Assembly (NCBI RefSeq): GCF_038449125.1
Contig: NZ_CP151800.1
Span: 3,134,406 to 3,198,405, forward strand
Length of the DNA: 64,000 nt
DNA from: Kosakonia sp. BYX6
GTDB lineage: Bacteria; Pseudomonadota; Gammaproteobacteria; Enterobacterales; Enterobacteriaceae
Direction of reading: 5' to 3'
Below the pieces are notes generated by a model, which was not told where the DNA came from, did not search any database, and saw only the letters and a program-made list of their open reading frames with translations. Each line of letters starts with the position of its first letter. Position 1 is the stretch's first letter. The translations under genes and the position numbers were made by a program. This document shows, in pieces, positions 26,555 to 37,805 of this stretch.

Positions 26555-27070
26555 TTAGAAGCGGTAACCAACACCGGCAATCCAGGTGCCAACGTCAACG
26601 CTACGAATACGGCTCTGCTCGTAAGAGAAGTCCAGAGCAACGTTTTCCATCGGGTTGAACTGCAGACCAGCACCGTAAGAGAAGCCATAGTCGCTGGTAT
26701 CAGAAACTTTAGCCACGTTTTCAGTCTGCTGGAATTTACCGTAACCAACACCGACAACGCCGTAGATGCTTGCCCAGTCGTTCAGACGGAAAGCCGGACC
26801 CGCAGTGATGCCGTAGTATTGTGCTTTGTTATAAACGCCTTCACCGGTGGTGCGATCTTTTTCGGTGTAGGTAAAGGAGCCGATAACACCCAGCGGGTTG
26901 TTGTCCTGCTCGTAGCGGTATTTCAGGTTGAAACCGTTAGTTTTGTTTGCGATACCCTGAGCGTCGCTCTGAGCATAACCGCCAGAAACGGTTGAAGTTG
27001 ATGCTACTGCGGAACCTGCAGAAACCGCCAGAAGAGCGGCCAGTGCTGAAAGACATGCAATTTTTTTCAT
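26555..27070 (-). CDS. ompX: Outer-membrane protein OmpX
   Basis: 171-residue outer-membrane protein, an eight-stranded barrel, same length as E. coli OmpX. Signal peptide about 1-23 (ends SAVA), then alternating strands, ending in the aromatic C-terminal GVGYRF needed for barrel assembly. ATG 27070 (MKKIACLSAL) has GAGGTGG upstream; an ATG four codons earlier is not conserved. Lies convergent with opgE and divergent from rhtA. Confidence 0.97.
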   Translation of the reverse strand: MKKIACLSALAALLAVSAGSAVASTSTVSGGYAQSDAQGIANKTNGFNLKYRYEQDNNPLGVIGSFTYTEKDRTTGEGVYNKAQYYGITAGPAFRLNDWASIYGVVGVGYGKFQQTENVAKVSDTSDYGFSYGAGLQFNPMENVALDFSYEQSRIRSVDVGTWIAGVGYRF

Positions 27071-27433
27071 AATCCACCTCAAATGTGCTTCAAGTAAACC
27101 TTGTGTCCTACGTTTTTAAATATATCAAAACTTATGAGGAAACTCTTTGCAGGAAATAGAGTCTAATGTGCCATTTCATGTAACAGAAAGTTTCCGGTAC
27201 TGAACAACTCTTTCAAATAAAAGACTATTTCCCGCATAATGCCCCATTATGCTGTTCAATCCGCGGCACATTCATCCAGATTATTCTTAAATGAATAGCT
27301 TAATTAACCAGCACTTGTCGGCTATTCTACGGATTTTTTGCACGTTTTTTTCAACGAACGGTCAACCGCCAGACAGGTATTTCAAGTAGACTGGCTGTTT
27401 TACTTCAATTGACAGAACTTGACGGGAGAAAGG
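27071..27433. promoter_or_regulatory. Divergent ompX-rhtA regulatory region
   Basis: 363-base AT-rich spacer holding the long ompX leader and the rhtA promoter. A perfect 8-bp inverted repeat with a 3-base loop, GCATAATG-CCC-CATTATGC, lies at 27234-27252; its role is unknown. No gene seen. Confidence 0.5.
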
Positions 27434-28321
27434 ATGTCCGGCTTGCCTCGTAAATTACCGGTGTGGTTGCCGGTGGTCGTTTTACTTATCGCAATGACAT
27501 CCATTCAGGGTGGCGCATCGCTGGCGAAATCATTGTTCCCGCTGGTTGGGGCGCCAGGCGTCACCGCCCTGCGTCTCGCGCTGGGCACTATCATCCTGGC
27601 GATCGTTTTCAAGCCCTGGCGTTTGCGCTTCACCCGTGAACAGTGTTTGCCCCTGCTGTTTTATGGCCTGTCGCTTGGCGCAATGAACTATATGTTCTAT
27701 CTGGCGATCCAGACCGTACCGCTCGGCGTTGCCGTGGCGCTGGAATTCACTGGCCCTCTGGCCGTTGCACTATTTTCTTCCCGCCGTCCGGTGGATTTTA
27801 TTTGGGTTATCCTGGCCGTGCTTGGCCTGTGGTATTTACTGCCGCTGGGGGAAAATGTTTCCCATGTGGACTTGAGTGGTGCCGCGTTTGCGCTAGGTGC
27901 CGGGGCATGCTGGGCGATTTACATTCTTACCGGCCAGCGCGCGGGCGAAGAGCATGGCCCGGCGACGGTCGCGCTCGGTTCATTAATTGCGTCAATAGTG
28001 TTTGTGCCGCTCGGTGCATTTCAGGCCGGTGAATTGCTGTGGCAATGGTCGATATTACCGCTCGGTATCGCCGTCGCCATTCTCTCCACCGCACTGCCCT
28101 ACTCGCTGGAGATGATTGCCCTGACCCGGTTACCCACGCGGACATTTGGCACATTGATGAGCATGGAACCTGCCATGGCGGCGGTATCCGGTATGATTTT
28201 TCTCGGCGAAACCCTGACATTCCAGCAGGTGCTGGCGTTGATGGCGATTGTCATCGCCTCGATGGGTTCCACCTTAACGCTACGCCGGGAAGCGAAGATT
28301 AAAGAAGTCGATATTGGTTAA
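27434..28321 (+). CDS. rhtA: Threonine/homoserine exporter RhtA
   Basis: Inner-membrane amino-acid exporter of the DMT superfamily, 295 residues as in E. coli, two EamA repeats and 10 predicted helices. ATG 27434 (MSGLPRKLPVWLP) has GGGAGAAAGG directly upstream. It exports threonine, homoserine and some amino-acid analogues. Monocistronic. Confidence 0.95.
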   Translation: MSGLPRKLPVWLPVVVLLIAMTSIQGGASLAKSLFPLVGAPGVTALRLALGTIILAIVFKPWRLRFTREQCLPLLFYGLSLGAMNYMFYLAIQTVPLGVAVALEFTGPLAVALFSSRRPVDFIWVILAVLGLWYLLPLGENVSHVDLSGAAFALGAGACWAIYILTGQRAGEEHGPATVALGSLIASIVFVPLGAFQAGELLWQWSILPLGIAVAILSTALPYSLEMIALTRLPTRTFGTLMSMEPAMAAVSGMIFLGETLTFQQVLALMAIVIASMGSTLTLRREAKIKEVDIG

Positions 28322-28329
28322 ATAATAAT

Positions 28330-28361
28330 TATTCAGCATGAGTATCCTCTTATGCTGAATA
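28330..28361 (+). terminator. Hairpin after rhtA
   Basis: Perfect 10-bp stem TATTCAGCAT / ATGCTGAATA, 12-base loop, 8 bases after the rhtA stop. It is AT-rich and lacks a clear U-tract, so it may be a weak terminator or a 3'-end protector. The rest of the spacer to dps (about 260 bases) is AT-rich and has no gene. Confidence 0.55.
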
Positions 28362-28565
28362 TCTATTCTGGTAGCTGTCATTATTTTTTACTTTTCCCTA
28401 TATCTGCGCACAAAATAGAATCATTCTTATCTTTGGTTAATTCACTTATTAGAATCATCTTATAATTCATTAGATTAGTTGTGCGTTCCTGAAAGTGTAT
28501 CCTATATTTTAATCCTGCTATCGAACCGATAGGCATAGCCAAAACCGGATAAGGTTAATCTGGTG

Positions 28566-28573
28566 CTATACTT
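28566..28573 (+). promoter_or_regulatory. dps -10 element
   Basis: CTATACTT preceded by TGG/TG, matching the -10 region of E. coli dps, which is read by sigma-S in stationary phase and by sigma-70 with OxyR during oxidative stress. The following leader (CATCAAGAGGATATGAGATT before the ATG) is also conserved. Confidence 0.7.
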
Positions 28574-28575
28574 AG

Positions 28576-29124
<549 letters not shown>

Positions 29125-29143
29125 TCCATTAGCTCTACCTATC

Positions 29144-29173
29144 ACCCCCTGCGCCTCTGGCGTGGGGGTTTGC
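29144..29173 (+). terminator. dps terminator
   Basis: ACCCCC / GGGGGT outer stem (29144-29149, 29164-29169) with an inner CGCC-TCT-GGCG stem, followed by TTTG. Confidence 0.85.
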
Positions 29174-29313
29174 ACTTTTATAGTGCATATATTTGCAAAC
29201 ACTCCCGCCAAAAGTTACCACTTTGTAATTATTACCCCGCAAAACTGTTAATAAACGATTGTTTTACACCCATGATCTGCGCTAAAAACAAGCAATAGCG
29301 ATCGCTGCGCCTT

Positions 29314-29344
29314 TGCGCACCAAAATGGTGACTCAAAATGGTGC
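29314..29344 (+). promoter_or_regulatory. NtrC-binding half sites upstream of glnH
   Basis: GCACCAAAATGGTG (29317-29330) and AAATGGTGCG (29336-29344) resemble NtrC boxes (TGCACC-N5-GGTGCA), 75-105 bases upstream of the sigma-54 element. In E. coli glnHp2 is activated by NtrC-P with IHF under nitrogen limitation. Confidence 0.6.
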
Positions 29345-29417
29345 GTAGTCGTATTGTTGCTACACTTATTGTGCAACTGGTTAAAGCTTCGTCTTTACAA
29401 AACAATAGGTTGTAAAC

Positions 29418-30233
<816 letters not shown>

Positions 30234-30259
30234 TTATTAAAATATAACGCGTTACAGCT

Positions 30260-30280
30260 CGGGGGCGGCCTTCGCCCCCG
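30260..30280 (+). terminator. Intercistronic hairpin between glnH and glnP
   Basis: CGGGGGCG / CGCCCCCG stem, 8 bp, with a 5-base loop, followed by a short T-containing stretch. Probably attenuates or stabilises so that GlnH is made in excess over GlnPQ. Confidence 0.7.
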
Positions 30281-30316
30281 CACTTTTGTTTCAACCACGG
30301 TATACAGGAACTCAAC

Positions 30317-30976
30317 ATGCAGTTTGACTGGAGCGCCATCTGGCCCGCCATTCCGCTTTTGCTAGACGGGGCCAAAATGACCTTGTGGATTTCGATCCTC
30401 GGTCTGGCTGGCGGTATCGTTATCGGCCTGCTGGCCGGTTTAGCCCGCACTTATGGCGGCTGGATTTCTAACCATATCGCGCTGGTTTTCATCGAAGTCG
30501 TTCGCGGAACGCCGATTGTCGTGCAGGTCATGTACATCTACTTCGCGCTGCCAATGGCATTACCGGATTTGCGTATCGATACTTTCACCGCCGCCGTGAT
30601 CACCATCATGATCAACTCCGGCGCGTATATCGCGGAAATCACCCGCGGTTCTGTACTCTCAATTCATAAAGGCTTCAGCGAAGCGGGTCTGGCTTTAGGC
30701 CTGTCGCGAAGCGAAGCGATTCGCTATGTGATCCTGCCGTTGGCGCTGCGCCGCATGCTGCCGCCGCTGGGCAACCAGCTGATCATCAGTATTAAAGATA
30801 CCTCGCTGTTTATCGTTATCGGTGCGGCTGAGTTGACCCGCCAGGGCCAAGAGATCATCGCCGGTAACTTCCGCGCGCTGGAAATCTGGACTGCCGTCGG
30901 CGTTATCTACCTGATCATCACCCAGGCGCTCAATTTAGTGCTTCGTCGTCTTGAAAAAAGGATGAAAATCCTGTGA
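30317..30976 (+). CDS. glnP: Glutamine ABC transporter permease GlnP
   Basis: 219-residue inner-membrane permease with about five helices and the EAA loop ([21 protein letters not shown]) that contacts GlnQ. Same length as in E. coli. Its stop overlaps the glnQ GTG start. Confidence 0.97.
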   Translation: MQFDWSAIWPAIPLLLDGAKMTLWISILGLAGGIVIGLLAGLARTYGGWISNHIALVFIEVVRGTPIVVQVMYIYFALPMALPDLRIDTFTAAVITIMINSGAYIAEITRGSVLSIHKGFSEAGLALGLSRSEAIRYVILPLALRRMLPPLGNQLIISIKDTSLFIVIGAAELTRQGQEIIAGNFRALEIWTAVGVIYLIITQALNLVLRRLEKRMKIL

Positions 30977-31695
30977 TTGAATTTAAAAACGTTTCCAAGC
31001 ACTTCGGTAAAACCCAGGTGCTGCACAATATCGATCTGAACATTACTCAGGGCGAAGTTGTCGTTATTATCGGGCCGTCTGGCTCCGGTAAATCAACACT
31101 GCTGCGCTGCATTAACAAGCTGGAAGAGATCACCAGCGGCGATCTGATTGTTGACGGTTTGAAAGTGAACGATCCGAAAGTCGACGAGCGCCTGATTCGC
31201 CAGGAAGCCGGCATGGTGTTCCAGCAGTTTTACCTGTTCCCGCATCTGACAGCGCTGGAAAACGTGATGTTCGGCCCGCAGCGTGTACGCGGCACCAACA
31301 AAGCGGACGCTGAGAAACTGGCAAAAGAGTTGTTAGCGAAAGTGGGTCTTGCAGAACGCGCTCACCACTACCCGTCTGAGCTTTCCGGCGGCCAGCAGCA
31401 ACGTGTGGCGATTGCCCGTGCGCTGGCGGTAAAACCGAAAATGATGCTGTTTGATGAGCCCACATCAGCGCTCGATCCGGAACTGCGCCACGAAGTGCTG
31501 AAAGTGATGCAGGATTTGGCCGAAGAAGGCATGACGATGGTGATCGTGACCCACGAAATCGGCTTCGCCGAAAAAGTGGCGTCTCGCCTGATTTTCATTG
31601 ATAAAGGCCGCATTGCCGAAGATGGCAACCCGCAGCAATTAATCGAAAATCCGCCGAGCCAGCGTTTACAGGAATTCCTGCAACACGTTTCCTGA
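30973..31695 (+). CDS. glnQ: Glutamine ABC transporter ATPase GlnQ
   Basis: 240-residue ATPase. Walker [10 protein letters not shown], signature LSGGQQQR, Walker [13 protein letters not shown]-loop VTHE. Starts with GTG at 30973, overlapping the glnP stop as GTGA, so translation is coupled. Confidence 0.97.
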   Translation: MIEFKNVSKHFGKTQVLHNIDLNITQGEVVVIIGPSGSGKSTLLRCINKLEEITSGDLIVDGLKVNDPKVDERLIRQEAGMVFQQFYLFPHLTALENVMFGPQRVRGTNKADAEKLAKELLAKVGLAERAHHYPSELSGGQQQRVAIARALAVKPKMMLFDEPTSALDPELRHEVLKVMQDLAEEGMTMVIVTHEIGFAEKVASRLIFIDKGRIAEDGNPQQLIENPPSQRLQEFLQHVS

Positions 31696-31705
31696 TGTTC
31701 TTAAG

Positions 31706-31728
31706 CCCCTCCGCCCGGAGGGGTTTTT
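31706..31728 (+). terminator. glnHPQ terminator
   Basis: CCCCTCC / GGAGGGG stem with loop GCCC and five T residues. Confidence 0.93.
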
Positions 31729-31815
31729 CTTTCCCCAGATTGTTCTCAATTCCTTCCCGCCGTTACCCGGCATCTATACTTATCTTTTTGCGGGATTTTC
31801 TCACCGGAGGAGCCT

Positions 31816-34062
31816 ATGCCGTGGATTTTGTTACTGATTGGCCTGCTGTGCGCGCCGCTTCAGGCTGCGACGATTCCCGGCGTCACCTCCGCCGCGACCA
31901 GCGCGTCATCATCATCCGCTCAAACGACCGAACCTGATGTAGAACAAAAGAAAGCCGCCTATGGCGCCCTAGCGGATGTGCTGGAAAACAATGACTCACG
32001 CAAAGAGTTAATCGATCAACTGCGCAAAGTCGCTACCGCGCCGCCGGAAGAGCCCGTCCCCGTGATTTCGCCACCGGAAGTCAAAGAGCAAAAAACGGTG
32101 CTGGAGAATGTGACCGAGGTGACCGACTATTATGGCGAGGCGCTGGCGACGCGCTTTGCGCAGCTCTATCGAAATCTTACCGGTTCGCCGCATAAAGCCT
32201 TCAACCCGCAAACGTTCACCAATGCCGCCAGCCATTTTTTGCTACTGGCGGTGCTGGTTTTTGCGTTCTGGCTGTTGATTCGTTTATGCGTGTCGCCGCT
32301 GTATCGCAAAATGGGTGCCTGGGGGCGACGTAAAAATCGCGACCGCAGCAACTGGTTACAATTGCCGTCGATGATTGTCGGCGCGTTTCTTATCGACCTA
32401 TTACTATTGGCGCTGACGCTGTTTGTCGGCCAGGTGCTCAGAGCGAACCTTAACGCCGGCAACAGCACCATCGCCTTCCAGCAAAGCCTGTTTCTCAATG
32501 CCTTCGCGCTGATCGAATTTTTCAAAGCCATCCTGCGATTGATTTTTTGCCCGCGCATACCGGATTTGCGCCCGTTTCGCATTCGGGATGAAACCGCGCG
32601 CTACTGGCATTTGCGCCTCAGCGCGCTCAGTAGCCTGATTGGTTATGGCTTGCTGGTGGCGGTGCCGATTATCTCCAACCAGGTCAATGTGCAATTTGGC
32701 GCGCTCGCCAATGTGGTGATCATGTTGTTTATCACCGTCTGGGCGCTGTATCTCATCTTCCACAATAAGCGCCAGATCCAGCATAACCTGATTGTGCTGG
32801 CGGATAATTCGCTGGCCTTTTTCAGCCTGTTTATCCGCGCGTTTGCACTGATCTGGCACTGGCTCGCCAGCGCCTACTTTATCGTGCTGTTCTTCTTTTC
32901 GCTGTTCGACCCCGGTAACAGCCTGAAATTTATGATGGGCGCTTCGCTCAGCAGCCTGGCGATTTTGAGCATCGCGGCGTTTATTTCTGGCGTGCTGTCT
33001 CGCTGGTTGAATAAAACCATCACGCTGTCGCCGCAGGTGCAACGCAACTACCCGGAGTTGCAAAAACGGCTGAATGGCTGGTTGTCCGCATCAATGAAAA
33101 CCGCGCGAATTCTGGTCGTCTGCGCGACGATCATGCTGCTGCTCAATGCGTGGGGGCTGTTCGATTTCTGGCACTGGCTAAATTATGGCGCGGGCGAGAA
33201 AACCGTCGACATTTTGATCCGCATTGCGCTGATTCTTTTCTTCTCCGCCGTCGGCTGGACACTGCTGGCGAGTATCATTGAAAACCGACTGGCGTCGGAC
33301 ATTCACGGTCGCCCGCTGCCGAGCGCACGCACACGCACACTGTTGACGCTGTTTCGCAACGCGCTGGCGGTGGTGATCAGTACCATCACGGTGATGATTG
33401 TGCTGTCGGAAATTGGCGTGAACATCGCCCCACTGCTGGCCGGTGCCGGTGCGCTAGGTCTGGCGATTTCGTTTGGTTCGCAAACCCTGGTGAAAGATAT
33501 TATTACCGGGGTTTTTATTCAGTTTGAGAATGGGATGAACACCGGCGATCTGGTGACTATCGGCCCGCTGACCGGCACGGTGGAGCGCATGTCAATTCGT
33601 TCCGTTGGTGTGCGCCAGGACACTGGCGCGTATCACATCATTCCATGGTCATCGATAACCACCTTCGCCAACTTTGTGCGCGGCATTGGTTCAGTGGTGG
33701 CGAACTACGATGTGGATCGCCATGAAGATACCGACAAAGCGAATCAGGCGCTGAAAGAGGCGGTGGCCGAACTGATGGAGCAGGAAGATATTCGCGGGTT
33801 GATTATTGGCGAGCCGTCGTTTGCCGGGCTGGTTGGACTCACCAACACCGCCTTTACGCTGCGCGTGACGTTTACCACGCTGCCGCTCAAACAGTGGACG
33901 GTGCGTTTTGCCCTCGACACGATGGTGAAAAAACATTTCGACCTCGCCGGGGTGCGCCCACCGGTGCAGACTTACCAGATGATCTCTGCACCGGAAGGCA
34001 CGCCGCAATTACAGCCTGTGTCACCAGGTGGTTCGCCGCCGCCAACCGAACCTACCCTTTAA
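31816..34062 (+). CDS. ybiO: Moderate-conductance mechanosensitive channel YbiO
   Basis: 748-residue MscS-superfamily channel (741 in E. coli). Signal peptide about 1-18, a periplasmic segment, about ten or eleven helices, then the MscS core with pore helix [17 protein letters not shown] and the cytosolic beta domain ([16 protein letters not shown]). Releases solutes on osmotic downshock. The C-terminus is Pro-rich. Its 3' end overlaps the convergent rlmF by 11 bases. Confidence 0.95.
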   Translation: MPWILLLIGLLCAPLQAATIPGVTSAATSASSSSAQTTEPDVEQKKAAYGALADVLENNDSRKELIDQLRKVATAPPEEPVPVISPPEVKEQKTVLENVTEVTDYYGEALATRFAQLYRNLTGSPHKAFNPQTFTNAASHFLLLAVLVFAFWLLIRLCVSPLYRKMGAWGRRKNRDRSNWLQLPSMIVGAFLIDLLLLALTLFVGQVLRANLNAGNSTIAFQQSLFLNAFALIEFFKAILRLIFCPRIPDLRPFRIRDETARYWHLRLSALSSLIGYGLLVAVPIISNQVNVQFGALANVVIMLFITVWALYLIFHNKRQIQHNLIVLADNSLAFFSLFIRAFALIWHWLASAYFIVLFFFSLFDPGNSLKFMMGASLSSLAILSIAAFISGVLSRWLNKTITLSPQVQRNYPELQKRLNGWLSASMKTARILVVCATIMLLLNAWGLFDFWHWLNYGAGEKTVDILIRIALILFFSAVGWTLLASIIENRLASDIHGRPLPSARTRTLLTLFRNALAVVISTITVMIVLSEIGVNIAPLLAGAGALGLAISFGSQTLVKDIITGVFIQFENGMNTGDLVTIGPLTGTVERMSIRSVGVRQDTGAYHIIPWSSITTFANFVRGIGSVVANYDVDRHEDTDKANQALKEAVAELMEQEDIRGLIIGEPSFAGLVGLTNTAFTLRVTFTTLPLKQWTVRFALDTMVKKHFDLAGVRPPVQTYQMISAPEGTPQLQPVSPGGSPPPTEPTL

Positions 34063-34987
34063 AACGAGTCTGCGCCCAGCGTTTACGCTGGGCCTCATCC
34101 AGAAACGACCAGGCAATAAAACGGCTCTGCTTTTGCCCCTGCGCCATCTCTTTTTTCATCACTTTTACCGCGCCCACTTGGGTCAGAGCACGGTAGAGTT
34201 CCGGCAAATTATCTCCGCGTGACACCAGCGAGGTGAACCACAGTACCTGGCGGGCGAACTGTGGGCTTTCAGCAATCATCTTGCTGATAAACGCCACTTC
34301 CCCACCTTCGCACCATAACTCTTGTTGCTGGCCGCCGAAGTTTGCCGCGTCCTGCACAGACTGGCCCAGGTTACGGCGTTTGCGCTCGCTGCCTGCCTGT
34401 GCACTAAGCGCTGAGTCATGGAATGGCGGGTTGCAGATAACCGCGTCATAGGATTCATTTTTATGGATGATGCCGGTGAGGATTGCCGCCGGATCTTTTT
34501 GCCGACGCAGACGCACTGCGCGGCTCAGCCCTGGATTCGCACTGATGATGGCCTGCGCGCTGGCAAACGCCTGGTCATTGACTTCGCTGCCGGTGAAACG
34601 CCAGCCGTATTCATGGGCGCCAATCAGCGGATAGATGCAATTTGCGCCGGTGCCGATATCCAGCACGCTGGCCTGCGACGGCACTTTTCCGTCATGGCTT
34701 TCGGCCAGCACATCCGCCAGGTGGTGAATGTAATCCGCGCGCCCCGGCACTGGCGGGCAGAGAAAGCCGTCCGGAATGTCCCACTCGCCTACGCCATAAA
34801 AATGCGCCAGCAGCGCCTTATTCAAGGCTTTCACCGCCTGCGGATCGGCGAAATTAATCGTGGCCTCGCCATTCGGGTTGGTGGTCATAAAAGCACGCAA
34901 CGATGGGTTTACGGCGCACAGGGCGTCGAGGTCATAGCGGCTGTGGTGGCGGTTACGCGGGTGTAAACCCGGCTTCTGGGCATTCAT
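34052..34987 (-). CDS. rlmF: 23S rRNA m6A1618 methyltransferase RlmF
   Basis: 311-residue SAM-dependent N6-adenine methyltransferase (308 in E. coli) acting on A1618 of 23S rRNA. SAM-binding motif [13 protein letters not shown] and catalytic NPPF motif in [11 protein letters not shown]. Start ATG at 34987 has CAGGAG upstream. Monocistronic, convergent with ybiO. Confidence 0.96.
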   Translation of the reverse strand: MNAQKPGLHPRNRHHSRYDLDALCAVNPSLRAFMTTNPNGEATINFADPQAVKALNKALLAHFYGVGEWDIPDGFLCPPVPGRADYIHHLADVLAESHDGKVPSQASVLDIGTGANCIYPLIGAHEYGWRFTGSEVNDQAFASAQAIISANPGLSRAVRLRRQKDPAAILTGIIHKNESYDAVICNPPFHDSALSAQAGSERKRRNLGQSVQDAANFGGQQQELWCEGGEVAFISKMIAESPQFARQVLWFTSLVSRGDNLPELYRALTQVGAVKVMKKEMAQGQKQSRFIAWSFLDEAQRKRWAQTRFKG

Positions 34988-35082
34988 GGCATTCTCCTGT
35001 TAGCAGCGGCGTAAGATACCCGTTGACGTTGGCCGGGTAAATAAGTGAGGCTGAAGAAACTTTTTGCCAACCAGGATGTGCT

Positions 35083-35697
35083 ATGTATTTTTATGAACCC
35101 GCGAAGGGGCATGGGCTGCCTCACGACCCGCTGAATGCCATTGTTGGCCCGCGCCCGATCGGCTGGATTGCTTCGCAGGACGGCGAAGGTCGCCCCAACC
35201 TTGCGCCATACAGCTTCTTCAACTGCTTTAATTATCGTCCGCCGATTATCGGTTTCGCCAGCAGCGGCTGGAAAGATAGCGTACGCAATATTTGTGAAAC
35301 CAAAACGTTTGTCTGGAACCTGACCACCCGCGATCTGGCGGTGCGGATGAATGAAACCTCCGCGTCGCTGGCGCATGGCGAAGATGAGTTTGCCCGTGCT
35401 GGCCTGACGCCGGTTGCTGGTCGTATTGTGAATGCCCCGCGCGTGGCCGAAAGCCCGGTTAACTTTGAGTGCCGCCTTTCTCAATGCATTCAACTGACGG
35501 CTGCCGATGGCACAGCGGTGGACACCTGGCTGGTGTTGGGGGAAGTGGTCGCGGTGCATATTGACGAATCACTGCTTGAAGACGGGGTTTACCAGACCGC
35601 AAAAGCACAGCCGGTCCTGCGTGCGGGCGGCCCATCGGCCTATTACGGCATCAGCGACGATCTGCGTTTTGATTTGATCCGCCCGGATAACCGTTAA
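35083..35697 (+). CDS. Flavin reductase-like (FMN-binding split barrel) protein
   Basis: 204-residue protein of the flavin reductase / FMN-binding split-barrel family. The early motif VGPRPIGWIAS and the SFFNCFNYRPPIIGFASSG segment are typical FMN-binding sites. Not in K-12 at this position, where mcbA, fiu and ybiX would lie. Probable flavoprotein using FMN and NAD(P)H; substrate or partner oxygenase unknown. Ribosome site CCAGGA; divergent from rlmF, followed by a BIME. Confidence 0.85.
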   Translation: MYFYEPAKGHGLPHDPLNAIVGPRPIGWIASQDGEGRPNLAPYSFFNCFNYRPPIIGFASSGWKDSVRNICETKTFVWNLTTRDLAVRMNETSASLAHGEDEFARAGLTPVAGRIVNAPRVAESPVNFECRLSQCIQLTAADGTAVDTWLVLGEVVAVHIDESLLEDGVYQTAKAQPVLRAGGPSAYYGISDDLRFDLIRPDNR

Positions 35698-35731
35698 GCC
35701 GAAATCGTGACTGGATTTGATGCCGATACCT

Positions 35732-35820
35732 GTAGGCCGGATAAGGCGATCGCCGCCATCCAGCGCAATGCCACATGAAGCCTCGCTCGCCGGATGGCGC
35801 TGAACGCTTATCCGGCCTAC
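35732..35820. repeat. BIME (paired REP elements)
   Basis: Inverted pair of REP palindromes (GTAGGCCGGATAAGGCG at left, GCTTATCCGGCCTAC at right) between the flavin reductase-like gene and ybiI. Confidence 0.87.
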
Positions 35821-35891
35821 AAATTCGGCCCGCTTGGTTATTCGGCCAACGTGCCGGGTGTCTATACTTACGTTAACAGGAGGATGAGATC

Positions 35892-36158
35892 ATGGCTTCA
35901 GGTTGGGCAAACGACGATGCAGTACAACAACAGATCGACAGCACCATTGAAGATGCGGTGGCGCGCGCGCGTCGCGATATTCCTGGTGGCGAAAGTCTCA
36001 AGGAGTGTGAAGAGTGCGGCGATCCGATCCCGGAAGCGCGCCGTAAAGCGATTCCCGGTGTGCGGTTATGTGTGAAATGCCAACAGGAGAAAGATTTACA
36101 TAACTCTACATTTTCAGGATATAATCGCAGAGGTTCGAAAGATAGCCAGCTACGTTGA
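35892..36158 (+). CDS. ybiI: DksA/TraR-type zinc-finger protein YbiI
   Basis: 88-residue protein, same length as E. coli YbiI. C4 zinc finger CEECGDPIP...CVKCQQEK. The N-terminal MASGWANDDAV and C-terminal GYNRRGSKDSQLR are conserved. Lacks the long coiled coil of DksA, so an RNA polymerase role is uncertain. Ribosome site AGGAGGATG. Confidence 0.95.
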   Translation: MASGWANDDAVQQQIDSTIEDAVARARRDIPGGESLKECEECGDPIPEARRKAIPGVRLCVKCQQEKDLHNSTFSGYNRRGSKDSQLR

Positions 36159-36443
36159 CGTTTCCTGACCGTTGTAACCAGCGCAAGCGGTTGCTTTTAC
36201 ATCCATAAATTCCCGCCCCTTAAGTAGCAAAATGTGCCGCAAAATTCCTCGCTATGCTCAGCCTCACGCGAAATGCCATTTTTACTGATTAAAACCATTT
36301 AAATTCAATATAGTAACGCTTGTTCAATTTTTTAGAATAAGGCCGTCAATTCTCTTCGATTTTATCTCTTGCGAAAAACAGTGATACTCATCACATCGAC
36401 GGAACATCGTCCCCAACACAGAATAACCTGCGAGAGAATACCT

Positions 36444-36704
36444 ATGAAAACCATCAAATATGCTGTTGCTGCTATCGCCCTTTCTACCCTCTCTTTCGGT
36501 GCCTTCGCGGCACAATCTGTCAGCGCTACGCAGGCAGAAAGCATGAACAAAATCGGTGTCGTTTCCGCCACTGGCGCAACCACGCTGGACGGTCTGGAAG
36601 CGCGCCTGGCTGCAAAAGCACAAGCGGCTGGCGCGTCTGGCTACAGCGTGACGTCCACGACCGGCAATAACAAACTGAGCGGCACCGCGGTTATCTACAA
36701 ATAA
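36444..36704 (+). CDS. ybiJ: DUF1471 (YdgH/BhsA/McbA-like) protein YbiJ
   Basis: 86-residue secreted small protein with signal peptide about 1-22 (ends GAFA), then the DUF1471 domain (MNKIGVVSATGATTLDGLEARLAAKA) with the terminal LSGTAVIYK. Matches E. coli YbiJ in length. Family members respond to stress and biofilm conditions. ATG 36444 chosen by signal peptide; the frame is open from 36369. The 285 bases upstream (36159-36443) are AT-rich and hold its promoter; no gene seen there. Confidence 0.94.
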   Translation: MKTIKYAVAAIALSTLSFGAFAAQSVSATQAESMNKIGVVSATGATTLDGLEARLAAKAQAAGASGYSVTSTTGNNKLSGTAVIYK

Positions 36705-36785
36705 CCGAACCGAAGTATTACCCCGGCATTTTAACCCTCTGTCGGATGCTCCACCCTCATTAACCCTGTTTGTTACCCTTGTTTG

Positions 36786-36816
36786 GCCCGTCTCCTTTTG
36801 TGACGGGCTTTTTTTT
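36786..36816. terminator. Terminator between ybiJ and ybiB
   Basis: GCCCGTC / GACGGGC stem with a 9-base loop and eight T residues; the ybiB stop follows at once. Confidence 0.88.
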
Positions 36817-36817
36817 G

Positions 36818-37780
36818 TCAAAAACTTTCCGCAACCCGCGCCAGCCCGTCTTCCAGCGTCGCGACTTCTCCGCTCGCCATCAGGCAACACGCCAGCTGGA
36901 TTTTCAGCGATTCCGGCACCGCTTCGCGCCCACTCAGGCAGTGCTCAATCCAACGCGCCGTACTTTCCGCATCTTTCGCCGCCCCGCCGGTTGCCGCCGG
37001 TAGTGCATCATTACGCGCATAAAGTACGCGCTCGCCCTGCGCATCCACCTGGTTTATCTGCGGGCAACGCAGCGGGTTAGCATAAACTTCCCCTTCCGTA
37101 CCGTGCATCAGCAACGCGCGCCCGCCAATATCCACAAAGAATTTCCCTACCCGCGTGATGTATTCCGGGTGCGAAACGCTGGATAAGCGCAGCGCCGCGT
37201 CTTTTTCAAATGGCGTCGCCAGTTTCGCCAACGTGTGCGCGCTGTTGCGCACGCCCATACGCCAGCGCATCGCCAGCTGTTTTTCCAGCGGCGGGCAGAG
37301 CGCGCGCACCGGAATGTACACCGGTTGATGGCCTTCCAGCTTCGCCTGCGCCTGACCGGCGTGTAGCGTTGCGTCAATGCCTAACAAGTGGAAGATGGTT
37401 TCGCTCACCACGCGGGTCGGATCTTCACTGACGCCATGTACCACCACCGGGAAACCGAGTTTGTTGAGCAAAATCGCCAGCAGCGGTGTGAGGTTCGCCT
37501 GTTTACGCGCGCCGTTATAGCTAGGGATCACAATCGGCATCGGCTTCGCCACCGGCGGCGTCAGCTTGAGAGTTTGCGCCTGCATGGCGTCGTAAAAGCC
37601 GCGCATTTCGGCCTCGCCCTCACCTTTAATGCGCAGCGCAATCAAAATGCCGCCCATCTCCAGTTCCGGTACGTCGCCGTTCAGCATCTGCGTATACAGG
37701 CGACGAGCCGTGTCAAAATCCAGATCGCGGGCGTGATTTTTCCCCCGGCCAATCTCTTTGATGATGCTGCGGTAATCCAT
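36818..37780 (-). CDS. ybiB: TrpD2-family nucleic-acid-binding protein YbiB
   Basis: 320-residue protein, same length as E. coli YbiB. Fold of anthranilate phosphoribosyltransferases, but the family binds nucleic acid instead of acting in tryptophan synthesis. Start at 37780 (MDYRSIIKEIGRG) has AAGGAG. Follows dinG by 25 bases on the same strand, so it is in the LexA-controlled dinG operon, implying a role in the DNA-damage response. Confidence 0.94.
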   Translation of the reverse strand: MDYRSIIKEIGRGKNHARDLDFDTARRLYTQMLNGDVPELEMGGILIALRIKGEGEAEMRGFYDAMQAQTLKLTPPVAKPMPIVIPSYNGARKQANLTPLLAILLNKLGFPVVVHGVSEDPTRVVSETIFHLLGIDATLHAGQAQAKLEGHQPVYIPVRALCPPLEKQLAMRWRMGVRNSAHTLAKLATPFEKDAALRLSSVSHPEYITRVGKFFVDIGGRALLMHGTEGEVYANPLRCPQINQVDAQGERVLYARNDALPAATGGAAKDAESTARWIEHCLSGREAVPESLKIQLACCLMASGEVATLEDGLARVAESF

Positions 37781-37805
37781 GGACACTCCTTGCGTGCTCA
37801 CATCG

